Shown here in pieces: positions 1 to 7,980 of a DNA stretch of 39,237 nucleotides (within the stretch, counting starts at the first letter, position 1; each line of letters opens with the position of its first letter). The position numbers and the translations under genes are program-made. The notes beneath the pieces were generated by a model that searched no databases, had not been told where the DNA came from, and was given only the letters and a program-made list of their open reading frames with translations. This stretch comes from CAYXVB01 sp964467785 (GTDB taxonomy: Bacteria > Bdellovibrionota > UBA1018): positions 1-39,237 of the forward strand of contig CAYXVB010000010.1 of assembly GCA_964467785.1 (NCBI GenBank). The letters run 5' to 3'.

Positions 1-386
1 GCTCTGGATTTATGAAATCCGTAGAAAGTTACCCACTCGTTTCCGCGAAGAGCCAATTATCTGCACTAGGGTTCACAGTCCCGTGAGGGAGCGTCTCGTC
101 ATATTTTGCGGCTCCCGAAGTAGACCCATCGTCGATTCCTATTATTCTCACGGCAAATTATTCCCATAAATCGGATCTTTTTTGCCCGTTCGGAAAAGTT
201 TACTCGCTCGCGTTGGAACTTTCGGCCCCGGCAGTTTCTTGCCACCGCGAGCATTTAGCCGGATGGAAAAAAATTGATCTGGAATCACGCATAGATGCCA
301 GTACCGCTAAACCCGGCAAATTCAACCCACACGATTTGGCTCAAGTCACTCGCGCGGCACGCCGATTGCTCTCTCTAGCCTCCGCG
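1..386. other. Region upstream of flgF without a recognisable gene
   Basis: I see no convincing gene here. One possible 60-codon reading frame (213-395) has no Shine-Dalgarno sequence and no recognisable product. The stretch is more AT-rich than the coding DNA that follows, so it probably carries the promoter of the flagellar operon. I could not find a good sigma-54 (GG-N10-GC) or sigma-28 (TAAA-N15-GCCGATAA) match. Confidence 0.5.
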
Positions 387-412
387 GGGACATGATGTCC
401 CTTGCAGGGGAG
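387..412 (+). promoter_or_regulatory. Leader hairpin and ribosome binding site of flgF
   Basis: A near-perfect palindrome, GGGACAT-G-ATGTCCC, spans 387-401. As RNA it would fold into a six-base-pair stem with a UGA loop. It is followed at once by the purine-rich Shine-Dalgarno GGGGAGAG (about 407-414), which serves the GTG start at 424. A hairpin this close to the binding site could affect initiation of the first gene of the operon. The function is inferred. Confidence 0.35.
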
Positions 413-423
413 AGTGAATCAGC

Positions 424-1317
424 GTGGCCACAGGGATGTGGACAGCGGTATCCGGCGCTTCGGCGCAGGCCCAGAATGTGGACATGATTGCCAACAATCT
501 GGCCAATCAGGATACGCTCGCTTATAAAAAAGACCTGCCCACATTCCGCGAATATCTCGCTACGAATGAGCGCGAGAAAGGTCCGCAGGACATTCCCCAA
601 GGTCCGATCAAGGACAAGGATCTTTATCCGATCGATGGCAAGGATCAGTCTTTTGTCATCGTCGACGGTACCTACACGAATTTCAAGCAAGGGAGTCTCA
701 AGGTCACCAACGCTCCATTGGATGTGGCGTTGGATGGTCCGGGATTCCTTGAAGTCAGCACGCCCAACGGGATTCGCTACACGAGACAAGGAAGCCTCAA
801 GGTGGCCATGGATGGCCGGTTAGTGACTACCGAAGGATATCCCGTGCTGTCTTCGTCTCCGGGGGGGCTGGCCGCGCAGCCAGTCCAGGCCACCGGCCAG
901 CCGCTGGGTCAAGGAGGACCTGGCGCGACTCAAGGAGGAGTCGCGGCTGGTGCGGTGGACGCAGCCCGGTTCATCAACCTGCGCGATCGGGGGACGCATT
1001 TCTCCATCAACGGATCAGGCGAGATCTATGCTGGAGAAGAGCTGGTAGGCAGGCTCAGCGTGGTCGAGTTCCAGGACCAGAATATGCTCCGAAAAGCAGG
1101 GGGCGGTCTCTACGACAACAAGAGGCCGGGAAACGCCCTGCAGGCGCCCCCTCAGACCATAGTCCGCCAGGGGGCTCTAGAGATTTCCAACGTCAACCCC
1201 GTCGAAGAGATGACCAATCTCATTAAGGCCAATCGACTATTCGAGCATGACATGAAGGCCATGAAAACCTATGGCGATCTGATGGGTCGCGAAGCCAACG
1301 ACATCGGGAAATTATGA
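424..1317 (+). CDS. flgF: Flagellar proximal rod protein FlgF
   Basis: This 297-residue protein belongs to the FlgF/FlgG rod family, whose members build the periplasmic driveshaft between MS ring and hook after export by the flagellar type III apparatus. The N-terminus carries the rod/hook signature (MIANNLANQ, residues 21-29). The C-terminus has the conserved amphipathic helix typical of axial proteins (SNVNPVEEMTNLI). A Pro/Gly/Gln-rich stretch near residues 145-170 lies in the variable middle part. Translation starts at GTG after a GGGGAG binding site. The stop overlaps the flgG start by four bases (ATGA). It is shorter and more divergent than the downstream FlgG, so I call it FlgF; it could instead be named a second FlgG-like protein. 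Confidence 0.88.
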   Translation: MATGMWTAVSGASAQAQNVDMIANNLANQDTLAYKKDLPTFREYLATNEREKGPQDIPQGPIKDKDLYPIDGKDQSFVIVDGTYTNFKQGSLKVTNAPLDVALDGPGFLEVSTPNGIRYTRQGSLKVAMDGRLVTTEGYPVLSSSPGGLAAQPVQATGQPLGQGGPGATQGGVAAGAVDAARFINLRDRGTHFSINGSGEIYAGEELVGRLSVVEFQDQNMLRKAGGGLYDNKRPGNALQAPPQTIVRQGALEISNVNPVEEMTNLIKANRLFEHDMKAMKTYGDLMGREANDIGKL

Positions 1318-2096
1318 TTCAAGCACTGACCACCGCGGCCACGGGCCTTGAAGCGCAGCAAGCCAATATTCAACGGATCTCCAACGATTTGGCCAACGTG
1401 AACACCGATGGCTATAAGCGTTCGCGCACCGAGTTCGAGGACCTCATGTATACCACGACCAAGGAGCCGGGCGGCTCGCTTGGAGCCGGCTCTCAGTCGC
1501 CGGTGGGTGTACAGACGGGTCTTGGCGTCAAGGTAGGTGCCGCGCACAAGATCTTCGAACAAGGGCCAGCGCGCATGACCTATCATCCGTACGATCTCAT
1601 GATTGACGGCAAGGGCTTTTTCCCTGTCCAGCTACAGAACGGCGAAGTCGGTTATACGCGCAATGGCGCGTTTCATCTCGATGCCCAAAGCCGGCTTACG
1701 CTCACGGACGGCTCGCTCCTCATCCCGAATATCACGGTGCCGGCCAACACGATCGGCATCACCATTACCCCCCAAGGCGAAGTTCGGGCGCAGCTCTCTG
1801 GTCAAGCAGAGGCGACGCTCGGCCAGATCCAGCTCATCAATTTTCCGAACGAAGCCGGTCTCAATGCGACCGGTAACGGCATCTACAAGCCGTCGCTTGC
1901 GAGCGGCGCGCCTCAACAAGGGGTGCCCGGAGAAAACGGGGTGGGCGTGATCCAGCAGGGCGCGTTGGAAGGCTCGAACGTGAATGTAGCAAATAGCATG
2001 GTCGAAATGATCTCGACCCAGCGTGCGTATGAAATGGGAACCAAAGTGATGGGCGTCGCGGACCAAATGTGGAGCGCGACGGCCAACATCAAGTGA
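1314..2096 (+). CDS. flgG: Flagellar distal rod protein FlgG
   Basis: This 260-residue protein has the usual length of FlgG, which forms the distal rod that passes through the P and L rings. It starts with the axial-protein motif (ISNDLANVNTDGYKR, residues 22-36). It ends with the classic C-terminal helix (SNVNVANSMVEMISTQRAYE) that packs in the rod core. The ATG overlaps the flgF stop, so the two are translationally coupled. FlgA, FlgH and FlgI follow, the standard order for rod completion and ring assembly. Confidence 0.95.
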   Translation: MIQALTTAATGLEAQQANIQRISNDLANVNTDGYKRSRTEFEDLMYTTTKEPGGSLGAGSQSPVGVQTGLGVKVGAAHKIFEQGPARMTYHPYDLMIDGKGFFPVQLQNGEVGYTRNGAFHLDAQSRLTLTDGSLLIPNITVPANTIGITITPQGEVRAQLSGQAEATLGQIQLINFPNEAGLNATGNGIYKPSLASGAPQQGVPGENGVGVIQQGALEGSNVNVANSMVEMISTQRAYEMGTKVMGVADQMWSATANIK

Positions 2097-2136
2097 CGAA
2101 TCTAATTAACTGAAGAGACGCTAGGGAGGCGAACCA

Positions 2137-2826
2137 GTGTCTTCGAGACTTCTGATCACGACTATACTTGCATTGGCGGCTTCGGTCGCTAGTGCCTTTG
2201 CGACGGAGTCCCTAAACGATTCCATGACGGAAGGCGTGAAGCGTGAGCTAGCGGCACGCTATTCCGGCGCCCGCATCGAATTGACGGGCGACATTCGCTG
2301 GAATCGCGCTCCCCAGAACTTTGCCGACGACTCAAACTCAGCACGCGTGCATGTCCTGGCCACCACCGCTCAGGGTTATGCGCAGATCGCCTGGAAGAGC
2401 GGCGAAGGCTGGATTCCCTACCGGGCCATGGTTCCCGCATACGTGGCCGTGCGTAGAGTGCTGCCCAACGAGAGACTCACATCTGAAATGTTTGCTCTCC
2501 AAGACATCAACGTCGCCATGGGACAAGCGTATGATTACCGCGGAGTGATCTTGTCACGCTCGCGATCGATCGATGGACTTGAAGCCCGCCAGACGGTGCT
2601 CGAGGGTCAGGCGCTGACGGCGACCGCAGTGCAGAAGATCCCGGACATCCGTCGCGGCGATGCCGTGCGGATCCTTCTCACCTCAGGAGAGCTGACCGTC
2701 ACTACGCAAGGTGTCGCTTCCGAGCCGGCGTTCCTCAATGGACGTATCCGCGTGATGGCAAGCAAGACCAAGCGCGAGTTCACCGGTGAGCTCAAGGATG
2801 GCGGAACCGTGGAGGTGCGCCTGTGA
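2137..2826 (+). CDS. flgA: Flagellar P-ring chaperone FlgA
   Basis: FlgA is a periplasmic chaperone needed for FlgI polymerisation into the P ring. The 229-residue product starts with a signal peptide (residues 1 to about 22, ending ASAFA). Its C-terminal half looks like a SAF domain (from about residue 110, V-R-R-V-L-P-N-E-R-L, then a second beta-clip part near RRGDAVRI). The start is GTG at 2137, preceded by AGGGAGG. The stop overlaps the flgH start by four bases (GTGA). Location directly before flgH and flgI supports the call. Confidence 0.88.
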   Translation: MSSRLLITTILALAASVASAFATESLNDSMTEGVKRELAARYSGARIELTGDIRWNRAPQNFADDSNSARVHVLATTAQGYAQIAWKSGEGWIPYRAMVPAYVAVRRVLPNERLTSEMFALQDINVAMGQAYDYRGVILSRSRSIDGLEARQTVLEGQALTATAVQKIPDIRRGDAVRILLTSGELTVTTQGVASEPAFLNGRIRVMASKTKREFTGELKDGGTVEVRL

Positions 2827-3878
2827 GCGCGAGATTCATCGGACTTTCGACACTCTTCATGGTTGTGATCGTCATCTCCGGTTGCAGCAATTTGATGGGC
2901 GGCCTGCGTCGTGACCTCAACGACGAGCCTGAGTACGCCGAGGGCCCGATCACCGGTGGAGTCTGGCCTGAGCGCGGATTCCTTGCCGAAAGCATGGGCG
3001 AGAACGGCTTCGGACGTGACCGTTACGCGATGGCAGACGGCCGTGGACGTGGCCCCGCAAGTTTCGGCAACGGCGATGATCCGGGCGCTCCCCGCGAGGG
3101 CTCGTGGGTGGGTGGGGCTCGCGAGGAACAGAACAATCGAGATCGCGTCCGAGGCGGTGAGGACGGCGGCGAAGAAGTGTCCTTCAACGCGCAACCCAAT
3201 AATCCGCCCGCCTCCAAGAGGAAATACAAGAGCGGCAACCGCGCGACACGCGCCGATTTCATCGACGAGTCGCCCAACGAGGGTTCGTTGTGGGCTTCGG
3301 ATGGACAGACCAACTATTACTTCACGAAAAACAAGATCCGCGGCATCGGTGACATCGTTAATCTGAATATCGAAAATGAAGTTCTTCGCGACATGACACT
3401 CGAAGTGAAGCGCTCGCTCAACAACTCCGAAAAGGCCAAGGAAGTCGCGATCGCGCAAGACAAGCTGCGCGCCGAGGCGCTGAATCCTCCCCCGGCGAAT
3501 CCACAGGCCAATGGCGCCGCAGGGGCCAACAACGCAACGAACGCAACCGTTAACGGCGCCGCGACGACCAACGCTCAGAACCGCGCGCCCGCCGCTACCT
3601 CGATGTCGGGTGAGCCGCAAGTCCGCCAGGCGACCCTAGCGGACATCGACCTCAAGTCGGCGCTGGAGATCAAGGAGGGCGATCAGGTCCTCTCCGAGAT
3701 CGTTGAACGTTATCCCAATGGAAATTACAAGATCCGTGGGACCAAGAGGATTCCTTACAAGAACGGCGCCCCGCGCCTGATGACGATCACGGGCATCGTC
3801 AAAGGCTCGGACATAGGCGAGGACGACATCGTAAAATCGAGCAAACTCTATGAATACCGGCTTGAAGCTTTACGCTAA
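2823..3878 (+). CDS. flgH: Flagellar L-ring lipoprotein FlgH, enlarged
   Basis: FlgH forms the L ring in the outer membrane. The product has a lipoprotein signal with lipobox ending at Cys21 (VISGC) and core FlgH motifs: NEGSLW (152-157), GIGDIV (174-179) and a C-terminal ITGIVKGSDI element. At 351 residues it is much longer than typical FlgH proteins of about 220-240. The extra length is a Gly/Arg/Glu-rich region (about 51-120) and an Asn/Ala/Pro-rich stretch (about 220-262), both probably disordered. The start is GTG, overlapping the flgA stop. The 3' end overlaps flgI by 29 bases. Confidence 0.9.
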   Translation: MSARFIGLSTLFMVVIVISGCSNLMGGLRRDLNDEPEYAEGPITGGVWPERGFLAESMGENGFGRDRYAMADGRGRGPASFGNGDDPGAPREGSWVGGAREEQNNRDRVRGGEDGGEEVSFNAQPNNPPASKRKYKSGNRATRADFIDESPNEGSLWASDGQTNYYFTKNKIRGIGDIVNLNIENEVLRDMTLEVKRSLNNSEKAKEVAIAQDKLRAEALNPPPANPQANGAAGANNATNATVNGAATTNAQNRAPAATSMSGEPQVRQATLADIDLKSALEIKEGDQVLSEIVERYPNGNYKIRGTKRIPYKNGAPRLMTITGIVKGSDIGEDDIVKSSKLYEYRLEALR

Positions 3879-4884
3879 AATCATCGTCGCGGCTTTAGCC
3901 CTGATCTCGCTCACAGCGGCTGGAGAAGCGCGTGCGGCCCGTATCAAGGATATCGCGACCGTCAAGGGTGTTCGCGAGAATATCCTCATTGGCTACGGAA
4001 TCGTCGTGGGCCTCAAAGGCACCGGCGATTCGAGCGCCGATGTCACGGGGCAGTCACTGGGTCGGCTTTTCAATAAGCTGGGCCTCGAAGTCCAGGGTAA
4101 CACGGTCAAATCAAAGAACGCCGCGGCGGTCATCGTGACTGCCAAGCTTCCGCCTTTTGCGCGCGTCGGAAATCCAATTGACGTTACCGTCAGCTCCATC
4201 GGTGACGCCGGCAGCCTCGAGGGCGGCGTGCTTTTGGTCACTCCGCTGCGCGCCGGAGATCAGAATGTCTATGCAGTCGCACAAGGGCCGGTAAGCATCG
4301 GCGGCGTCGCGGACGGATCTTCCAAGAACTTCCCGACGGTCGGGCGAGTCGTCAACGGCGCGACCATCGAGAAGGACATCGACATCAATTTCGCCGCCAA
4401 GAAAAATTTTCGGCTCTCGTTGCACAGCCCCGACTTCACAACCGCCGCGCGGCTCTCGGCCACTATCAATGGCGAGCTGGGTGGAAAGTTCGCCAGCGCG
4501 CGCGACAGCGGCACCGTGGACGTGGTCGTGCCGTTCACCTACGACGGTAATGCGGTGGAGCTGCTGGCACTCCTCGAGAACATGCAGGTTAACGTGGACA
4601 CGCGTGCCAAGGTCGTGCTCAACGAGCGCACTGGCACGGTGGTCATGGGTGAGCGGATTAGCATTTCACCGGTGGCGATCGCTCACGGCGATCTCTCAAT
4701 CGAGGTCAAAGGGGCGACCAAGGGAGCCAAGCCTGAGCGGGTGATGGAACTCAAGTCCGGTACCAGCGTCTCGGATCTGGTCAAAGCGCTCAACGCGCTA
4801 GGCTTGCAGCCCAAGGACCTCACCGCGATTTTCCAGACTTTAAAGCAAGTCGGCGCGCTTCAGGCCGACGTGGAGATCATGTGA
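3850..4884 (+). CDS. flgI: Flagellar P-ring protein FlgI
   Basis: This 344-residue FlgI forms the peptidoglycan-level P ring around the rod. It has a signal peptide (residues 1 to about 29, ending EARAA). The mature protein begins RIKDIATVKGVREN and continues with the family hallmark LIGYGIVVGLKGTGDSS. The C-terminus keeps the conserved LVKALNALGLQPKDL element. Length is normal. The only suitable ATG (3850) lies inside the last codons of flgH, giving a 29-base overlap. The stop overlaps a GTG at 4881. Confidence 0.96.
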   Translation: MNTGLKLYAKIIVAALALISLTAAGEARAARIKDIATVKGVRENILIGYGIVVGLKGTGDSSADVTGQSLGRLFNKLGLEVQGNTVKSKNAAAVIVTAKLPPFARVGNPIDVTVSSIGDAGSLEGGVLLVTPLRAGDQNVYAVAQGPVSIGGVADGSSKNFPTVGRVVNGATIEKDIDINFAAKKNFRLSLHSPDFTTAARLSATINGELGGKFASARDSGTVDVVVPFTYDGNAVELLALLENMQVNVDTRAKVVLNERTGTVVMGERISISPVAIAHGDLSIEVKGATKGAKPERVMELKSGTSVSDLVKALNALGLQPKDLTAIFQTLKQVGALQADVEIM

Positions 4885-5165
4885 TCATTTGGCAGGATTT
4901 TGTTTTGGATGATGTGTGTGGACCTCTGCTCCAAGCGATCGAAGACGCGACAGAGGAAAGTATTCCAGTTTGCCGCAGAACGCGGCTCGGTAGCCCGAGC
5001 GTCATGGACGATGCGACGGGATCTCAAATCCAGGAAACAGGACAGGGACAACGGCCCGCTAGGATGGTAGGCTGCTCTGACACTGATTCTATCAACCCGA
5101 CCGCCACGGAAGGCGGGCTGGGCCACCGAGTCGAATACGTTCAGCGGCGGAGGGGGGAAGGATGA
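4881..5165 (+). CDS. Possible small protein between flgI and flgJ (unrecognised)
   Basis: An open frame of 94 codons exactly fills the space between flgI and flgJ. Its GTG overlaps the flgI stop (GTGA) and its stop overlaps the flgJ start (ATGA), the same 4-base coupling used elsewhere in this locus. I do not recognise the product. The N-terminal third (to about residue 27) could form an acidic amphipathic helix, while the rest is polar and low in structure. Codon choice (AGG, GGA, CGG) is unlike the neighbouring flagellar genes, which argues against strong selection. It may be a real accessory gene, or an untranslated spacer that happens to be open. Confidence 0.4.
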   Translation: MIIWQDFVLDDVCGPLLQAIEDATEESIPVCRRTRLGSPSVMDDATGSQIQETGQGQRPARMVGCSDTDSINPTATEGGLGHRVEYVQRRRGEG

Positions 5166-5617
5166 GTGCGCCCGTCGCCTCGGGCAGCGCCAGTCTTCCC
5201 CTCTCCATTCCTTTGAATCGGGGTGACAACGCCTTGACGGCTCCCATCACGCCGGGCAAGCGGATTCAGGCCGTCGACCGCACCAAGGTGGATCCCAAGA
5301 TCGTCCAAGCCGCTGAAGGCATGGAAGGCATGTTCCTGGACTATCTAATGAAAGTGATGCGCTCCACTGTTCCCAAGAGCGAGATGTCGATGGAGTCCCC
5401 CGCAACGGATATCTATCGCAGCATGCGGGACTCCGAAATCGCGCAAAAGGCCGCACGCACCCAGGGTGTCGGGCTTGCCGACCAGATCATTGCTTATCTG
5501 CAGCCGGAGAGCTATCATCAACCCAAGGGGTCCTATTCCCCTGCGGCGAGCCAAAGGAAGGCTCCGTCGGATGACCGTACAGGAGGTACCCATGAGGGTC
5601 AGCCAATCAGGAAGTAA
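5162..5617 (+). CDS. flgJ: Rod-binding protein, FlgJ N-terminal domain only
   Basis: The 151-residue product contains the rod-binding (rod cap) domain of FlgJ: EGMEGMFLDYLMKVMRST (about residues 53-70), then a YRSMRDSEIAQKAA element and GVGLADQII. It lacks the C-terminal muramidase domain found in enterobacterial FlgJ. Single-domain versions are common outside gammaproteobacteria, where a separate hydrolase opens the peptidoglycan. The first 45 residues are variable. Its 3' end overlaps flgM by 26 bases. Confidence 0.88.
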   Translation: MSAPVASGSASLPLSIPLNRGDNALTAPITPGKRIQAVDRTKVDPKIVQAAEGMEGMFLDYLMKVMRSTVPKSEMSMESPATDIYRSMRDSEIAQKAARTQGVGLADQIIAYLQPESYHQPKGSYSPAASQRKAPSDDRTGGTHEGQPIRK

Positions 5618-5942
5618 TCCGGTCCAGGGCTCAGAGATCTCTCAGGCGGGCAAAGCCAAGGCCGCCAACAAATCGGACAAGGCCGAAAGCGCCGCGAAGG
5701 CTGCGGAAAGTGCGCGGTCGGGTGGTGCTGATTCCGTCAAAGCCGAGCTGTCCTCGCGCGGCAAGGAGCTCGCCAAGGACATGGCCAAAGCGAAGGAAGT
5801 CGCTTCCGGCGCTCCGGACATCCGCGAGGAGAAGGTCGCCGAGCTCAAGCGCCGCATCGCCGCGGGCAAGTACAACGTCAGCCCGGAAGCGATCGCCGAC
5901 AAGATGGTCGACGAGCATCTCAAGACGGCTGACATCGGCTGA
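5592..5942 (+). CDS. flgM: Anti-sigma-28 factor FlgM
   Basis: The 116-residue product ends with the FlgM sigma-28-binding helices: IREEKVAELKRRIAAGKY, then NVSPEAIADKMVDEHL. The N-terminal two thirds are Ala/Lys/Ser-rich and probably disordered, as expected for this exported regulator. I chose the ATG at 5592 because AGGAGG lies five bases ahead (5581-5586); a longer open frame upstream only shadows flgJ. FlgM holds FliA inactive until the hook is finished, so a sigma-28 factor is expected elsewhere in the genome. A perfect palindrome, CGGTTCGAACCG (5946-5957), follows the stop. Confidence 0.88.
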   Translation: MRVSQSGSNPVQGSEISQAGKAKAANKSDKAESAAKAAESARSGGADSVKAELSSRGKELAKDMAKAKEVASGAPDIREEKVAELKRRIAAGKYNVSPEAIADKMVDEHLKTADIG

Positions 5943-5977
5943 GGCCGGTTCGAACCGTCTAGTTCCGTGACGTAAGG

Positions 5978-6016
5978 TCTCAAAGGATTTGAGATCTCAA
6001 CAGGCGATCAGGAGGA
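5978..6016 (+). promoter_or_regulatory. Candidate CsrA-binding leader upstream of flgN
   Basis: A perfect inverted repeat (5978-5994) has seven-base arms, TCTCAAA and TTTGAGA, with GGA as the loop. This displays an A-A-G-G-A-U core, matching the known preference of CsrA for ARGGAU in a hairpin loop. A second GGA lies in the flgN Shine-Dalgarno AGGAGGAT (6010-6017), about 28 bases on. That fits the usual two-site arrangement in which CsrA covers the ribosome binding site. csrA itself is encoded 3 kb downstream. Binding is inferred. Confidence 0.45.
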
Positions 6017-6023
6017 TTGCCGC

Positions 6024-6536
6024 GTGGAAAGACCTCTCCAGCATCTTTATCAATCCCTGCAGAAGCTCATCGGCCTGCATCGCCAGCTTTTGGACACCGT
6101 GCGCATGGAGCACGATGCACTGGTGAATGCATCGATCAAGGACATCCAGGAGGCCGTGCTCGCAAAGCAGGCACTCGTGGACGCCATGGCGATCAGCGAG
6201 CACGAGCGGCAACGGCATATCGCGGAGCTTGCGATCATATGGAAGAAACCCGCGCGCGAGCTCACGATCAGCGCAATTATCATCGCTATTCAGGGCCGCG
6301 ATCCTAAGGCGGCCGAGCAGTTCCGGAGCTCGATGAATGCGTTGACCGTCCTCGTCAAGCGCGTTGGCGAGCAGAATGAGGGCAATCGGGCGCTGGTCGA
6401 GCGCTCGCTCGGCCACATCCAAGAGATGAAGAGGAACGTCCTGGGGGAGGCTATGCCTCGCACGGAGATCTACGGCCCCAAGGGAAACAAGCAATCCAGC
6501 AGCGGAGGGGCGCGCTTCCTTTCAAAAGAAGTGTGA
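6024..6536 (+). CDS. flgN: Flagellar export chaperone FlgN
   Basis: FlgN is a cytoplasmic chaperone that protects the hook-filament junction proteins FlgK and FlgL before export. The 170-residue product is almost entirely helical. It has the FlgN pattern LHRQLLDTVRMEHDALVNA, then a QEAVLAKQALVDAM heptad stretch (about residues 18-55). The last 30 residues are polar and variable. The GTG start at 6024 follows AGGAGG by eight bases. Position between flgM and flgK agrees with the call. Confidence 0.85.
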   Translation: MERPLQHLYQSLQKLIGLHRQLLDTVRMEHDALVNASIKDIQEAVLAKQALVDAMAISEHERQRHIAELAIIWKKPARELTISAIIIAIQGRDPKAAEQFRSSMNALTVLVKRVGEQNEGNRALVERSLGHIQEMKRNVLGEAMPRTEIYGPKGNKQSSSGGARFLSKEV

Positions 6537-6545
6537 CCGGGAACG

Positions 6546-7964
6546 ATGGCGATACCGAATATATTCAGAACCGGCATTTCGGGAATGATGGCGTCAAAGA
6601 CCGCCGTCGCGACCACCGGTCACAATATCTCGAACGCCAACACTGAGGGTTATTCGCGCCAACGCGTTCAGCAGGAGACGACCACTCCGCAAGTGGGCTC
6701 CGGACGGAACATCATCGGAACAGGCGTGCAGCCCGCGCGAACCGAGCGGGTCAATGACGAGTATCTCGAAAAGCACATCCGCAATGGCGTACGTGACCTT
6801 TCCAATTTCGAGGAAAAGGACACCGCGCTCCGCCAGGTCGAGGATATTTTCAACGAAATGAACGGCGAGGGACTCAACCGATTGATGTCCCGGTTTTTCA
6901 ATGAGTTCCGAAAGCTTTCCAATGAGCCCGACAGCGAGGCCGTCCGTCAGTCGGTGCGTGAGGCATCCCAGGCCATCGTCAACGACTTTCACCGCTTGCG
7001 CAACGAGGTTGTCGAAGTCCGCAAGCACATCGACTCGCGGCTCGAAGGCTACTCCAAGGAAATCAACATCGTCACCGAGGAGATCCGCGACCTCAACATC
7101 AAGATTCAGCAGGCGGAGGCGACCGGCGTCTCGCCCAATGATCTGCTCGACAAGCGCGACAAAGCGCTCAAAAACTTAGCGACCTACATGGACGTGGCGA
7201 CGCATAAGGACAACCGCGGCCACTACAGTGTCGATATCCGAGGAGTCGGTCCGCTCGTCGTCGGTCCGAATGCGGAGAAATTTTCCGTCGAACGCTCGCC
7301 GGCGGATCAGGACGGAAAGGCCGAGGGTTCGGTCGATCTCAAGACTTCGGCCTCCGCCCACGGCAATGTCACTCACGGACTGAAGGGCGGAAAACTCGGC
7401 GCGCTTCTTGAAGTCCGCGACCAGATGCTCTCGACGATTCTCGATCGCCTTGACACCATGGCTTATTCGCTGAGCGAGGCGGTCAATGACGTGCATGCGG
7501 AAGGGTACACGCGAACCGGCCAGAAAGGCGTCGCGTTTTTTGCCCCGATGACCGGTAAGGACCGTGCGGCCGAGTTCCTCCAGCTTTCAGACGAAGTCAG
7601 GACCAATATCAACAACATCGCGACCGCGGCGATCCCGGATGCTCCGGGCGACAACCGGATCGCGCTCGCCATTGCCGGGTTACAGGACCACCGGATCCTC
7701 AACGAAGGCCGTGCCAACTTCGATGAGTTTTACAATTCGATCGTCAGCGACGTGGGGGTCGCCACCCAGCGCAACAAGGCGGGGATCAGCCAGCAAAAAG
7801 ACATCATGACCCAGCTCAATAAGATGCGCGATCAGATCTCCGGCGTGTCGATCGACGAGGAGACCGCCAATCTTTTGCAGTTCCAGCAGACGTATGGTGC
7901 ATCAGCCAAGGTGATTCAGGTGGCCGACGAGATGCTCAAGACCGTGTTGGATCTCAAACGGTGA
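6546..7964 (+). CDS. flgK: Hook-filament junction protein 1, FlgK
   Basis: The 472-residue FlgK forms the first junction layer between hook and filament. The N-terminus has the axial-protein motif (TGHNISNANTEGYSRQRV, residues 24-41). The C-terminus has the matching coiled-coil segment (SIDEETANLLQFQQTYGASAKVIQVADEM). Length is in the usual range. It lies nine bases after flgN, with flgL next, so chaperone and both clients share one transcript. Confidence 0.96.
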   Translation: MAIPNIFRTGISGMMASKTAVATTGHNISNANTEGYSRQRVQQETTTPQVGSGRNIIGTGVQPARTERVNDEYLEKHIRNGVRDLSNFEEKDTALRQVEDIFNEMNGEGLNRLMSRFFNEFRKLSNEPDSEAVRQSVREASQAIVNDFHRLRNEVVEVRKHIDSRLEGYSKEINIVTEEIRDLNIKIQQAEATGVSPNDLLDKRDKALKNLATYMDVATHKDNRGHYSVDIRGVGPLVVGPNAEKFSVERSPADQDGKAEGSVDLKTSASAHGNVTHGLKGGKLGALLEVRDQMLSTILDRLDTMAYSLSEAVNDVHAEGYTRTGQKGVAFFAPMTGKDRAAEFLQLSDEVRTNINNIATAAIPDAPGDNRIALAIAGLQDHRILNEGRANFDEFYNSIVSDVGVATQRNKAGISQQKDIMTQLNKMRDQISGVSIDEETANLLQFQQTYGASAKVIQVADEMLKTVLDLKR

Positions 7965-7980
7965 CGGGAGTGAATGAACG

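Noticed and set aside
213..395. Open frame of 60 codons upstream of flgF
   Set aside because: No Shine-Dalgarno, no coupling to flgF and no protein-like pattern.
2607..3620. Long open frame (337 codons) on the minus strand across flgA and flgH
   Set aside because: It is antisense to two well-supported flagellar genes, with no family resemblance.
5944..5957. GGTTCGAACC resembles a tRNA T-arm
   Set aside because: No acceptor or anticodon arms can be drawn around it. It is a simple palindrome after the flgM stop.
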